64,000 nucleotides of DNA from Cymodocea nodosa (GCA_036874045.1 CM072335.1:15210001-15274000); one strand, 5' to 3'; shown: positions 48,501 through 59,951, numbered from the stretch's first letter. Notes: generated by a model from the letters alone, not told the origin. Made by a program: numbers and translations.

Positions 48501-51124
48501 TGTAAGGAAATTTGTTGTATTTAGAATTAAAATACGAAAATCCCAAATTTTACATTTATAAACTGCAAGCGCACGGTACCTATTGTATTAAGCATATGCA
48601 AGAGTGGGTCGATCCACAAGAAGCTTGTCTTAAACAAATTTAAGGAAATAAATTCTTAGCAAAATATTCACATCACTAAAGCCATAATAAAAACTTTAAT
48701 TACATATTAATAGGTAATAATTACATAAATACGATAAAGAGTTCAAATATCGTCATACATCCAATAAGCTCCCAATGTTAAACATTAGGAAACTCAAGAA
48801 AATTAATGAGTTTCATCTCTGAAATTACAGAAATTAAGCCCAAATTCTAACTCTCCTTACATCCAACCTGGACATTGAAAAATCAAGAGAAAATATTGGT
48901 TAAAAAGATCCTCGAGTTATCTTCAAAATGGAAGTAATTTAATAGACTAAATCATTATAAAAATCTAGAAGTGTTGAATTTACTAACAGGGCGCAGAACC
49001 GTTCTGTAAACTTTCCAAAAATGCACCTTTAGTGCAAAAATTATATATCGGTCAAAACTCCATGAAATCTTGCAAAATCAAAGGAATTTGAATGAAGACT
49101 TGCACTACTAACATGGAAAATTGACAGAACAACTTTCCATATAGCTTGCAATGCAGGAAACACTCAGGCGTCGAGCATTGAAACTGGATGTCGAAAAGGA
49201 ATTTAAAACTATTGCGACCTCTAAAAGAAAAAATCAAAAACCAACAAAATACATTTTAAAAAAATACAAAATTTATATGACTATAATCTACACAAAATTT
49301 CTTACAAAATAGAATCAAGAAACACTAAAAAAGTCTACGAAAAATGTCTTCTATGAAAGGAGTAATGTAGGGCAAGATTCTGTTTGGCCAGAATCCGGAA
49401 CTACAAAAATCCGCTCCCTTCCTAACTTGTTCTCCGAAATCACAGAAAATATCTCTACTTATAATAACAATTTCTCCCAAAATAGGCATTGAAACATCAT
49501 GTAAAAATATGAACTGGAAAGGGTTTCAAGTTATCTAAAATGACACGATGATTTACAGTCTAAATCGTCCTCAATAAAAAATAACATTAAGCCCTAGTGA
49601 GGTGCGCAAAATGATCTTGAAATAATGCAAAACGCGAACTCACACTAAAAACTTGAGAACTTTATCAATTCTTCATGAAAATCTATGAAATCACTGCTGA
49701 ACTAAAGTAGACTTAACAATCTAATCAACGCAATTTACAGATCTTAAAAACATACTGCATAGAAGGAGAAATCGCATCAGACATTTCCGTAAAACTAATG
49801 ATCGAAAATGTGATTTCGCACTAAGAATACACTATTCGTATAAAATGGAAAAATCTAAACAAACATGCTCGAAAAATTAAACAAAGTATATAGAAAGAAT
49901 CATATTTTATTTCTCTACAAAAATGGCTTAAGAATTGATGAAAAAAATTGAGAAAAACTCGATTTACAAAGAAAACAACACAAGGAAAGTTCTGTCTTTA
50001 CAGTAAACAAACACCTTGACTACATGTATTCACATATCTACACGAAAATCATTCATTTTTAGAAACAAGTTTCATTAAACGAACTAAGAGTTTTACAACA
50101 TAAAAATGAAGATTATACTACTAAAAATAAACCTAAACATGCAAAGACATATGCAATACAAAAACAACATCAAACACATTGATAACACACAACATATGCA
50201 AACATAATGATAGTTTTTGGTCAACCCACTCCAAGTTATACCTTTAAATCTCCAACACCTTAAAGTAAGCTCCTGAAGTTGGCCTCCCTCACATCCTCAA
50301 GACTCCAACATGACCTGTCACACCACGTTTTCCTCTTGAAATACTAAGGGGCTTCAAAATTTCACCAAAGGATGAAGGCAACAAGCTTCCTTCTCATGGA
50401 CATCCACCAGCCATGCCCTAGTTGGCTCCTTCCTTGCTTTCTCCACGCATATCACCTCCAAACCGGATGAAGAGGCCTCTCCACAAGAGGTTCCTACTGT
50501 CCTCCATGCAAGAAAGTTGTACACCGAAGAAGAAAGGGAGTTGCACCCAACAAAATCACCTTCTATGCACCCACGTCCTTCCTTGGAGCTTCCACGAACA
50601 TGCCTCCCTTGGGTCCAACTTGCTCTCTCCACGCACCCCAAAATCAGCAACACCGGAGAGGAAGTGACTTGCTTCCAAGGAGCTTTGGCCACCGGTAATC
50701 CAAGGAGAAGAAGGAGCCACGTTTTTGCTTGGAGAGGAGAAGACAAAACCTAGTTTTAGGTTGTCCTTCCCTTTAAATAGACTTGGTTGTTGATCTCTTC
50801 CTTGGTAGATCCAATGGTTGAGATTCATCCATCTTATTTCCTTTAGATAACCTTTAAAACTTAAGCAAACAAATTAAAATATAACAAGAAGAAAACATCT
50901 AAGACATCTAAGTAAATAATCACTATTCATTCCCATGATCATTAAGTCAATAATCAACAAAAGGGCTAAGTTGTGCAAATTTAAGTCATTAAATCTCATA
51001 ATCATGCATACTAATGTAAATGCCTATGTGATGGTATTTCAATTATAATCATGCATTATTTAACATTTAAGTCATAAGAAGCACAAATAATATCACATAA
51101 AAATGCACAATTTTACTCCTTACA
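48501..51124 (-). mobile_element. Solo LTR E (2.6 kb) in G3 gag, perfect TSD
   Basis: Ends tgtaaggaaattt and ttttactccttaca, giving the inverted termini TGTAAGGA/TCCTTACA. It is flanked by atacc at 48496-48500 and 51125-51129. The U5-side block ctgcaagcgcacggtacc ... gtgggtcgatccac (48565-48615) is a Gypsy LTR hallmark, also present in diverged form in the G-family LTRs, and indicates minus sense. A TATA-like tatttaaag on the minus strand lies near 50775. No internal coding region, so it is a solo LTR. Confidence 0.93.
50280..50790 (-). other. GC-richer segment inside solo LTR E
   Basis: About 500 bp with clearly higher G+C than the rest of the LTR, open in several frames on both strands. 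It lies directly downstream (minus strand) of the TATA-like site, so it is probably the transcribed leader of the LTR. No protein family is recognised in any frame; codon-like order is not convincing. Confidence 0.55.
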
Positions 51125-51669
51125 ATACCCATGCTTCTTCACTACACAGTTTTAAAAATCCATTCTGACAAGTAGATTCTAACAAAAGATTTAGTTGAAA
51201 CATCTATGCCTTTATAAATTATACCTATTAATTGTGCTTTACTCATTGCATGATGTGGACATTGAGTTAGTAAATCTTTAAATCATTTAAAATATTTCTA
51301 GAATGATTCTCCATTTTTCCAAAAAAATAGAGTAAATTCAGTCCATGTAGAAATTGAATCAGGCAACAGAGTATATAACCATCTCTTAGCTATGTCTTTT
51401 AAAGCAAAAGGAATATATCTAAGTTTAATAGCATCAATACTCATGTTTGACATTTTCATCATTTGACAAACTTTGTTAAATTCTCTAAGAAAATAATAGG
51501 CATCTTCTCTTTCTAATCCATGAAAGTGTGGCAATTGACTAATATAATTAAATTTCAGTTCAAACCTATTTCCCTCAAAGTTTGGCAATCGAATACATGA
51601 AGGTTCATCAACTAATTCAGGATACAAAATTTCCCCTAATGATTTTTCTATTGGAGTAGCCATATCTCT

Positions 51670-53025
51670 ATTCTCTTTTAAAGAAAGGTTAGCTACACCC
51701 TTAAGGATTTCGTTAAAGTCTACTTCAGAAAATTTTTTAGTATGCTTCTGTGTTAAATAATCCCATCTAGGTGTTCTTACTAATCGTTTAGTACTAGGAG
51801 AACGAGTCTATGTGCTCATAAACTCTTAACATAAAGTAAAATTGTAGAAGATTAATTACATACTAGTTTGACGCTCTGTTCTCAGTAAATAGTTGTTGAT
51901 AGATGAAGTTGAATCAGTTGCTTCTCCTTAGAGTTCCCCAATGAATTCTCTTTCCTCTTCTCAATTGCAAGTAACCAGTAAATAACATTCTGTTCTATCT
52001 TTATAATGCATGTTTATAAGGCAAATGAATCTTGTTGTAAGAACGTGTCTTATAATGTGCAATATCATTCCTATTTTTATGGATACGTGTTCCACTTATA
52101 ATTTTTAAATTTTAGTAATCACTAAATCCATAAAATTTTGTTCATGGATAAAAGAATAACTATTACACTAACTCCATGAACTAACTTCGTTAAGTTATCT
52201 ATAACTCAACAGATTAGGCTCAATTACTGTTCCTAACTCAATGAACTAATCTCATTGAGTTATAGCTAACTCAATGGACTAGCTTCGTCTCCTATTTGCT
52301 AACTCCATGGACTAACTTCGTTGAGTTACAGATAACTTAATGGAGTGACCTTATATTTTATTATTAGCCTTATGGAGTTAAAGTTAACTCCATGAACTAA
52401 CTTCGTTGAGTTAACACTTAGCAAATTTTTTCTAAAAAACTTACTTCCCATCTTAACTTCTATATATTTTCCTCCTACATTTTATCAACTTAAATAAAGT
52501 TAAATACATTACATTAATGTAGTGTTCCAATTTAAACTCATTTAAATCTGAACATTATATGCATATTTAACTTACAGTTCATTTCCTATTATGCAGAATT
52601 TAGAGTTTTTGCAATTTGTAAACATATTCTAGTGTTTCTTAAATAATCATGCCTTTAAGCACATCTTTCATTCAATTCAATTTCTTTTAAAATAATCTTG
52701 TAATGCTTCAAACATATATATAGATTAGAATTTCAATACAGCTCTAAATCATTCATTCACAAACATTAATTCAGAAGCATCTTGGTGTTCAAACATTCAT
52801 ATATATAAATAGTTTACAATTACAATCAATGAGACATTTTTCAGTACAATTAGATGAATAATACATTTAGTCTTTCTTCCTAAGTTCATCTACTTCCTTC
52901 TAGAGCTTCTCTAGTTGTTGCTCTAATTGATTTATATGTTCTATAGCTCTTTTAAAGTCTCCAAAAGGTTCAGCAATAGAAGCAGCCTAGAACATAGAAC
53001 ATAAAGCTTATTGGGCATTAAGCAA
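51670..53025 (-). other. Upstream region of G3 gag with promoter-like layout
   Basis: Reading the minus strand toward gag: a short coiled-coil-like coding scrap (52990-52870), AT-rich sequence, a motif array (52420-52150), a TATA-like tttataatg complement near 51999-52007, and a leader of about 330 bp to the gag start. The leader and TATA zone (51700-52165) match the corresponding zone of G2 (53028-53510) in inverted orientation. It does not resemble the 2.2-kb G-family LTR at the other end of the element. Confidence 0.6.
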
Positions 53026-53183
53026 AACGGTTATTCTTTTAACCACGAATGAAACTTCGTCGATTTAGCAGTTACCAAAATTTGAAATAAGTAATGGTAC
53101 ACGTACCCATAAAAATAGGAACCACGATGCACGTTGCAAGACACATTCTTGCAACGAGATTTATTCACTTTATGGATGTGCTG

Positions 53184-53195
53184 TATATATATAAA
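53184..53195 (+). promoter_or_regulatory. TATA-like site before G2 gag
   Basis: tatatatataaaa lies about 320 bp before the gag start. The inverted G3 copy has a TATA-like site at the equivalent place. This suggests a promoter immediately ahead of gag. Confidence 0.5.
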
Positions 53196-53510
53196 ACAGA
53201 ATGTTATTTATGAGTTACCAACACTTTTAAAAGAAAGGAGAATGCGTTGGAAAAACTGGAAAGAGAAGTAGCTGATTCAACTTCATCTGACAACAAATAT
53301 TTATTGAATGGAAAGTTTCAGACTAGTATGTAATTAATCTTCTGCTATTTATTTATGAGCACATGGACCTATTCTTTAAGCACTAAACGATTAGTAAGAA
53401 CACCTACCCAGGAATTTTCATTGTAGAGGAGTACTGAAAAATTTTCTGAATTGAACTTTAACAGAATTCTTTGGGGTGTAGCTAACCTTTCTTTTAAAGA
53501 GAACGTAGAG

Positions 53511-54696
53511 ATGGCTACTCTAGTAGAAAAACCATTAGGAGAAATTCTATATCCTGAATTAGTTGATCAACCTTCACGTATTTGATTGCCAAACTTTGAG
53601 AGAGATAGGTTTGAACTGAAATCTAATTATATAAGTCAATTGCCACATTTTCATGGATTAGAAAGAGAGGATGCCTATTATTTCCTTAAAGAATTTAATG
53701 AAGTTTGTCAAATGATGAAAATTCCGAACATGAGTATAGATGCTATTAAACTTAGATATATCCCTTTTTCTTTAAAAGACACAGCTAAGAGATGGTTATA
53801 TACTCTATCGCTTGATTCAATTTCTACATGGACTGAATTTTGCTCTGTTTTTCTGGAAAAATATTATCCAACACATCAAACGATTAAAAAGAAAAAGAAA
53901 TATTAATGTGTAGCCAAAAATAGGGTGAATCATTCTGGAAATATTTTGAAAGATTTAAAGATTTACTAACTCAATGTCCACATTATGCAATGAGTAAGGC
54001 ACAATTAATAGGTATAATTTATGAAGGCATAGATGTTTCAACAAAATCTTTATTAGAATCTACTTGTCAAAATGGATTTTTAAAATTATGTAGTGAAGAA
54101 GCATGGGCATATTTAGAAAACTTTGCAAAAGAACTACACAGTGGGAAAATTTGGTTGAAGCTATTGCAGATAAAAAAATATTGCCAAGAGGAATGCATGA
54201 AATAGATTCAAGTACTATGCTTGAGGTGAAATTAAATGAATTAACAAAGAAAATAGAAGAGTTATCATTAAATCAAAAGCTAGCAGAAAAGAATGCAAAC
54301 ATAAATGATTTAGATATTATTTATACTAGAAACCAGAGAGATAACTTGGGAAATTCTTATAATCCTAATTGGAGAAATCACCCGAATTTATCTTGTAGAA
54401 ACAACAATTTCTAGTGAGGAGAAAATGTAAATGAGAAGAATATAAGTTATGAAGCATTATTGGAACAAGGATCTAGAATAGAGAAATTAGAAAAGATAAT
54501 CCAACAATTAAACAATCGTCTAGATTTTGTATTTGGAAATGCTGCAATTCAAAATCAGAATAGAAATATACCACTTAGACAGAAGGAACCAATGGAAGTT
54601 AGACCTATTGGAGGATTGCCAATACAAGCAATACCTAACCCTATTAATAGAACTGTTAATGAAATTGATACCTCTTCTGGGAGGGTAGCTGAATGA
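53511..54696 (+). pseudogene. Athila-like gag of G2
   Basis: Starts M-A-T-L-V-E-K-P-L-G-E-I-L, then the retrotransposon-gag core Y-I-S-Q-L-P-H-F-H-G-L-E-R-E-D-A and F-S-L-K-D-T-A-K-R-W-L-Y. A helical C-terminal region (L-T-K-K-I-E-E-L-S-L-N-Q-K) and a tail with R-P-I-G-G-L-P-I-Q-A-I-P follow. Closely related to G3 gag. About three breaks. No zinc knuckle recognised. Confidence 0.85.
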
Positions 54697-54754
54697 AGCA
54701 GCATATCTGAAGAAACTATCTGTATATATATATGTTTTTATTTATAGTTAATAG

Positions 54755-54825
54755 TATCGTAGAGTTAGTCCTTAACTCAACGAACTTAGTCCGTTGAGTT
54801 ATGCCTTAACTCCACGAGGGTATGC
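54755..54825 (+). promoter_or_regulatory. Palindromic motif array between gag and F-box gene
   Basis: taactcaacgaa (54773-54784) and tccgttgagtta (54790-54801) form a 12-bp stem with one mismatch and a 5-base loop. A further ttaactccacgag follows. A tatata-like stretch lies about 15 bp before the F-box start. The layout resembles the U3 array plus TATA arrangement of the LTRs. Confidence 0.5.
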
Positions 54826-54885
54826 AGTAGTTATGTTAATTTTTTTCTTTGCTAAATTTTTGTTTGTGTTATATAGAATCGACAA

Positions 54886-56034
54886 ATGGAATTGATGCAA
54901 TTACCGTTGGATGCACTAAGGGAAGTACTGAGTAATTTATCAGCTAAAGATCTGTGCAAGCTGTGTTGTGTATCAAAAGAAATTAAAGACTGTATTGAAG
55001 AAAAATATTTTCAAGGACTACAAGCTGCAAAAATGACTAAGATTAGAGATGGATTCATATGGAGGTCATTTAATCGTAGTTTAATTAACCATAAATATTT
55101 TGCTATGGAAGAAACTACTGGAATTCCACCCAATACATTAGAAGGAATAAATCATATTATGGGGATAGATGAAGGATTAATCATATACAAGACGAGACCA
55201 AGGTATGTAAGTTTATTATTACCTGATATTTTGATAAGAAATCCTATAACAGGAGAAGAATGGAATATAGGAAGACCTAATAGATTTGAAGTACCAACTG
55301 TAAATTGTGGATTGACTTTAATATTTTCTGATAAAAATTCTGCAATTCCTGAAAAATTATATTATTGGAGACCTACAGCAAATTGGGGTGAAGATTTATG
55401 CTTAAGTGTGTATAATTTTCTGAATAGATCTTGGAATGAAAATATTATGATATATCTAGGACATAAATCATTAATTAACCAAACACATGTCATACTTGAT
55501 GGATATATATATCTAGTCATAGATATATCAATAGCATTTGGATCTGATTTATACATAGTGAGCATAGACAGTTATGATGAAAATATAGAAATTTTACCTA
55601 TACTGAGAGAAATAGCTAAACCACCATCTGTAGAAATTAATAAAATTCAAATCTGAGTGTGGTATAATGAAGAAGATGATCCTACTTTATGTCTGATAAG
55701 ATGGTGGGATGAATTGATGAAATTTCAAATATGGATTATGAAAGACATTAATGAATGGAAGTGGGAAGAGCAGTATATTGAAATAGATGTAGAAATAAAA
55801 ACTGCTACATTACCCTGGAACCAAAAAGGATCCCTTTCTGCATTTCATATCATTAATGGTAATACACTTGTATTTGGAATTTATAATATATTTATTCCTC
55901 CATGTAATACACTTGTATTAAGGAACAAGAACTACATTAAAACAAAATTAATAGCAAGAAGAACTATGCCTAAAAAGTTTGCTTGGACTGATACATTTAT
56001 TCCATTTGTTCCTACTTTTCAATCATGTTCTTAA
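54886..56034 (+). pseudogene. F-box protein gene captured in Gypsy element G2
   Basis: F-box proteins are substrate receptors of SCF ubiquitin ligases. The N-terminal 45 residues form a typical F-box: L-P-L-D-A-L-R-E-V-L-S-N-L, then S-A-K-D-L-C-K-L-C-C-V-S-K-E-I-K-D. A region of about 330 residues follows with I-R-N-P-I-T-G-E-E-W-N-I-G-R and similar stretches, like the associated domain of plant F-box families (FBA/kelch-like), though the exact subfamily is not recognised. The whole is about 380 residues, a usual length. No intron is evident, fitting capture by reverse transcription or an intronless parent. It looks nearly whole, with about one break. Codon use is AT-rich like the element. 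Flanking gag and 3' LTR in the same orientation place it within G2. Confidence 0.8.
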
Positions 56035-57770
56035 GCTGTGATTTTGTGTGTTTAATGTTGTGTGTATTATACGTTTATTTTTAGAAAAATTTTAGTTTTC
56101 AAGTTTATTTTATAAAAAAAAACAAAATATCAATCCAGTTTATTGGTATCTGTTCTAGGAAACCAACTGGCTTGCTTGTGAGACACCAAAGGCATAGGAG
56201 CCTAGGTTCCACACAAAACATTGATTTATCAATATCTGTTAAATGTTATTTTGTTTTATATTCTGCATTTATTTATGAATGAAAAGTTTTTCAAAATAAA
56301 AAATCGGAATATACAGAAGTAGATACAAACGAAACAAGGTATGTAACCAATTACTTACCCTGAATTTTAAATCAAACAAAATTGTATTCATGCCTACTAC
56401 AATTACTGTACTTATTGTCAAATCATTTACATTGAGGACAATGCAAAATGTAGGTATGGGGTGGAGGTAATTAAAGTAACAACCATATTAGTTTGTTAAT
56501 TAAAGGAATTAAAATGGTACTGCAAAGTTGTGGAATTTGAAAATTTTTATGAACTTGTTGTAACTATCCGATAATTGAGACTGTAAAATTTTTATAAACT
56601 GTAACTACTTGAATGTTATATTTAGAAGGCTATATAAGATGCTATAGAATTTACGATTTATGCAAATCTAGATATAGTATCTTATGTTTTTTCTGAATTT
56701 CATGAGTTTAACAGTTTCATGATTTTAAAATGAAATCAGAATGCTTAATGAAAAATCAGTAAATTATCTGAAGTCCTGAAAGAGTTGAGATGTGAATTCT
56801 AGATTAAATGAAACACATATAATTAGAGATACATTTCATTTGACTGATTGAACTTGTAGAATGATTTATGTGTAGATCTTATTAAACTACAGAAAAAGTA
56901 TGAGCTTATTATTATGGATTCATATTTTCAGTAAATGATAGAAGCAGGACAATATGAGATTGGTGATTACTACATCTGTATTAATGAAATACATACATAT
57001 ACAGTATGTGATTAATGTTTTGTTTTATGTTTGTATTTTGATTGAAAAAAAAAAAGAGAGGAAAATTTGGGAGTTTATTGACTTGTTTGATCACAAGCCT
57101 TTTGTACTTGAGCAGATAGGTATGTAAGGATTGTTGACCTGAAAAAGGACTCTTGAAATCTGGCAACCTAAGATCCTGATCAGATCTAGGATTGTTGACT
57201 GAAAGCTCGTTACATGGGTACATTAGAAAGCTCTTGTATGATTCAAGCTTGTCAAATTAACTTTTTTTTTTTAAAAAAAAAAAGGAAAAAAAGAAATATA
57301 TACATATACTATTCTGAAAAGATACAAGTGTTTTGTGAAATACAGATATCTTATGAATCGAGTATATTTTCTATTATCTAGAATTGCTGTAATATGAATC
57401 TAGAATTAACTTTTGAAGTTGTTTAATGAAGATACAATTCTTTATTCTACTTGTCTTAATCATATTGAATTGGATTGTACTTTGATTCGTATGTTGTTGA
57501 AATTTTTTCTAGAAATCTTATTGGAAAATTCAGGATGACAGATGATGAAAAGAAGAACAAACGATAATACAATTAACACCTATGTGATGAAGATATACTT
57601 TGTATGTAATTTACATATATTCTAAGTATATTTACAGGTTGATTACTAAAAAATACAGAATATATATTCTTATGCTGAACAGAAGAAAAAAGAAAAAAGA
57701 AGAATTAATTCTAACACTTTTAGAAAGACTAATTAATTAGATCTTAGTTTGCTAAGGGACTACCAAAATT
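56035..57770 (+). other. Non-coding 3' region of G2, partly shared with Copia B
   Basis: No gene. From about 56500 to 57700 it aligns with the reverse complement of 34416-35470. The best-conserved part is 57085-57245. A ta-rich stretch and an A-rich/T-rich pair at 57250-57285 interrupt the match. It ends at the polypurine tract. Confidence 0.8.
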
Positions 57771-57785
57771 TAGGTATGGGGGAAG
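57771..57785 (+). promoter_or_regulatory. Polypurine tract of G2
   Basis: taggtatgggggaag lies immediately before the LTR start TG at 57786. This is the usual plus-strand priming position and proves that the LTR to its right is the 3' LTR of G2. Confidence 0.85.
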
Positions 57786-59951
57786 TGTTTAGAATGAAAA
57801 AGTGCATATTATTAATGGTTAAATGATGGTTAATTGCATAATATTTAGCTTATCATATGAGAATTAAGCCATTATGTTATAATTGCACTATTATATGCTT
57901 TAATTAAAGAATCTACTTAATTTTGGGGAATTAATGTTAATTTTGTACATTTCTAAACTATCGGTAAGTTGTAGGCTGTGAAACTCTTAAGTATCCGAAT
58001 TTTCTGATATTTCGGATAGTTATGATTAACATATCGAACATATTTCGGACAGTTATGTTTAACAGACCGAACATGTCGGATAGTTATGTTTAAATTGCCA
58101 AACAATTATGTTTTGAAAGAATATTTTATTATTTCCTAAAGTACACGTTTCAAAACCATAATGCATGACTTAAGTGAACTTTCGGTGAGTTATCTCTAAC
58201 TATCTGAAATTGCAACTGGGCATTGGATAGTTAGACCCGTAACACTCTTAAATCTCTTTTTATTTATAAAATAGCTGTGGACACGTGTCATGTTATGGGA
58301 AAGTGACTTAAGTGGATTTTCGGTGAGTTATCTCTAACTACCCGAAATGCATCTAAGCATCGGATAGTTAGACCTGTAACTCTCTGAAATGTTTATTTTA
58401 TTATTAAACTACTGCTGACACGTGTTGAGATCTAGTAGATTTACTTAAGTTATATATCGGTGAGTTATCTGTAACTATCTGAAATGCATCTGAGCATCGG
58501 ATAGTTAAGTTTGTAAGTATCCGAAATGCACCTGAGCATCGAATAGTTAAATTTATGCACGTGTTTTATAGTTAAATCAACGAAGAAAGTCAGTTGAGTT
58601 ATTTGTAACTCCACGGACTATTTATTTTCTAATATGCCACTGTAGCAGTTGCAGGAACAGGACAGTTGGAAGAAAAACCACGACTGCACGTATCGCGTAG
58701 GGAGAAGAAAGCATCGCCGTTGACATGAATGAAGGAAATCCAACCAGCCATTGAAGCAGAAGCAGTTACTACTAAAGAAATATAAAAGAAAAGAAGAAAA
58801 AGAAGTGTGTGTGTGATCGATGGGCGACCAATGTGTACAGAGGACGAGCACCGAGCTTTCTGTAGACAGTACCGACAATTCTCCAAAGTATCACACCAAC
58901 CATCATTACCACCACCATAATCACCAACCATCGGAGGTCTGTGAGAATACTTTCTAGATGTCGGGTCGATTCCGAGCCGAACACAATGCCTGACAACCAT
59001 TGTAAGGAGTGATCACGTCGCGGGAAGGGAAGCCATTTTCACTAAGCGCCGACTCATATTTCAGGAGATTGTAAAGCTTTTAGCCTTGGCTTCGGGTTGA
59101 TGCCTGTATGCTGAAGAGGAGATCATCATACAATTCTGGACTCGCGATTCTATAGGGAGGGGAGACAAAATTGTAAGTGGTTTAATTTTCAGTGGTGTAA
59201 TCACGTTGCAAGTAGTGACGGAAGTATTTACTGTCGAGTGAGATTACTTTACATTTCACCTTTCGCCCATTTCCATGTTCATATTAAAACAAAAATACCA
59301 AAAACAATTTATCTGTGTTTGTATGTTGAATTTGAGTGTTGTACGGTTTGTGTGTTGTATCGTGATTAATGTTATCTTTGTCAGTGTTGTGATTGTTTTA
59401 TGTTTGTTTTAGTTTTACAATTTACTGAAATTGGTTCCTTCAAAAGACTTAAAGATTTTAATAGTTACTGTTTGAATTATCTGAATGTTAGTATGCTTAA
59501 TGATAAATCCAGTGTTTACTAACATTAAAGAGCTTAATTGATGTTATTTACAATCTATGGAATTGCCCAATGGTTAGCCGAATTCCTCTGTAAATAGTAG
59601 TATTTAAAAAGAAAAGATAGGCTCATGGAGTTAACTTAAGTCCATGAGGTTAGTCCGTTGAGTTAGCCATAACTCAATGAACTTTGTCTATTGAGTTAAT
59701 TGTAATTCAACGGAGGGCTTATTGAAGATACAAATTTGATTGTTAACAAATGGGCAGTTCTCAGTTCTTAAGCAATTCCCTGTGGGATTGACCTATACTT
59801 GCACACTGATATAATAGACACTATGCACTTGCAGTTAAAGTACAAATTGGAATTAATATCTAAATTGTATTAAAGGTTGTTTGTTTACTTCTAAAAGAAA
59901 AGAATAGGCATAAAGTTAAATTAACTAAGTAAAAATAGAAGTAACAAATCA
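57786..59951 (+). repeat. 3' LTR of G2 (G family, copy 2)
   Basis: 2166 bp, from tgtttagaatgaaaaag to gtaacaaatca. The U3 motif array is at 57955-58620, with a TATA-like atataaaag near 58781 and a second small array at 59620-59715. The U5 side contains ctgtgggattgacctatact and ctatgcacttgcag, the Gypsy LTR hallmark. It matches 45912-48148 inverted. Confidence 0.9.

Larger units (their letters stand above)
48200..51663 (-). pseudogene. Athila-like gag of G3, interrupted by solo LTR E
   Basis: The gag start is at 51663 (M-A-T-P-I-E-K-S-L-G-E-I-L), with the retrotransposon-gag core Y-I-S-Q-L-P-H-F-H-G-L-E-R-E-D-A, later I-K-L-R-Y-I-P-F-A-L-K and A-K-R-W-L-Y-T-L. Its C-terminal part (K-I-E-E-L-S-L-N-Q-K) lies at 48412-48200. 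It is closely related to the gag of G2 at 53511-54696. Solo LTR E splits it at 48501-51124. Otherwise a few breaks. Confidence 0.85.
45912..53025 (-). mobile_element. Gypsy element G3: 3' LTR plus gag, internally deleted
   Basis: Fossil on the minus strand. The 3' LTR (48148-45912, 2237 bp) is adjoined on its inner side by a purine tract, gttaagtatgggagaag (48149-48165). Gag (51663 to about 48200) follows and is interrupted by solo LTR E. No pol lies between gag and the purine tract, so a large internal deletion or a gag-only form is implied. Upstream of gag is a leader with a TATA-like site and motif array (51670-52420), then sequence of unclear origin to about 53025. The LTR end abuts Gypsy G1 RT, so G3 inserted in G1. 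Several breaks. Confidence 0.78.
53028..59951 (+). mobile_element. Gypsy-type element G2 carrying an F-box gene
   Basis: Fossil element on the plus strand: leader with TATA-like site (53184-53195), Athila-like gag (53511-54696), motif array (54755-54825), F-box protein gene (54886-56034), about 1.7 kb of non-coding sequence partly shared with Copia B, polypurine tract (57771-57785) and a 2166-bp 3' LTR. No protease, RT, RNase H or integrase is seen, so the F-box gene sits where pol belongs. The element would have depended on other elements for movement. It lies head to head with G3. A few breaks overall. Confidence 0.8.

Noticed and set aside
50354-50746. 130-codon minus-strand open frame in LTR E
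   Set aside because: It lies in a GC-richer LTR leader that is open in several frames. No domain or plausible start context; treated as LTR sequence.
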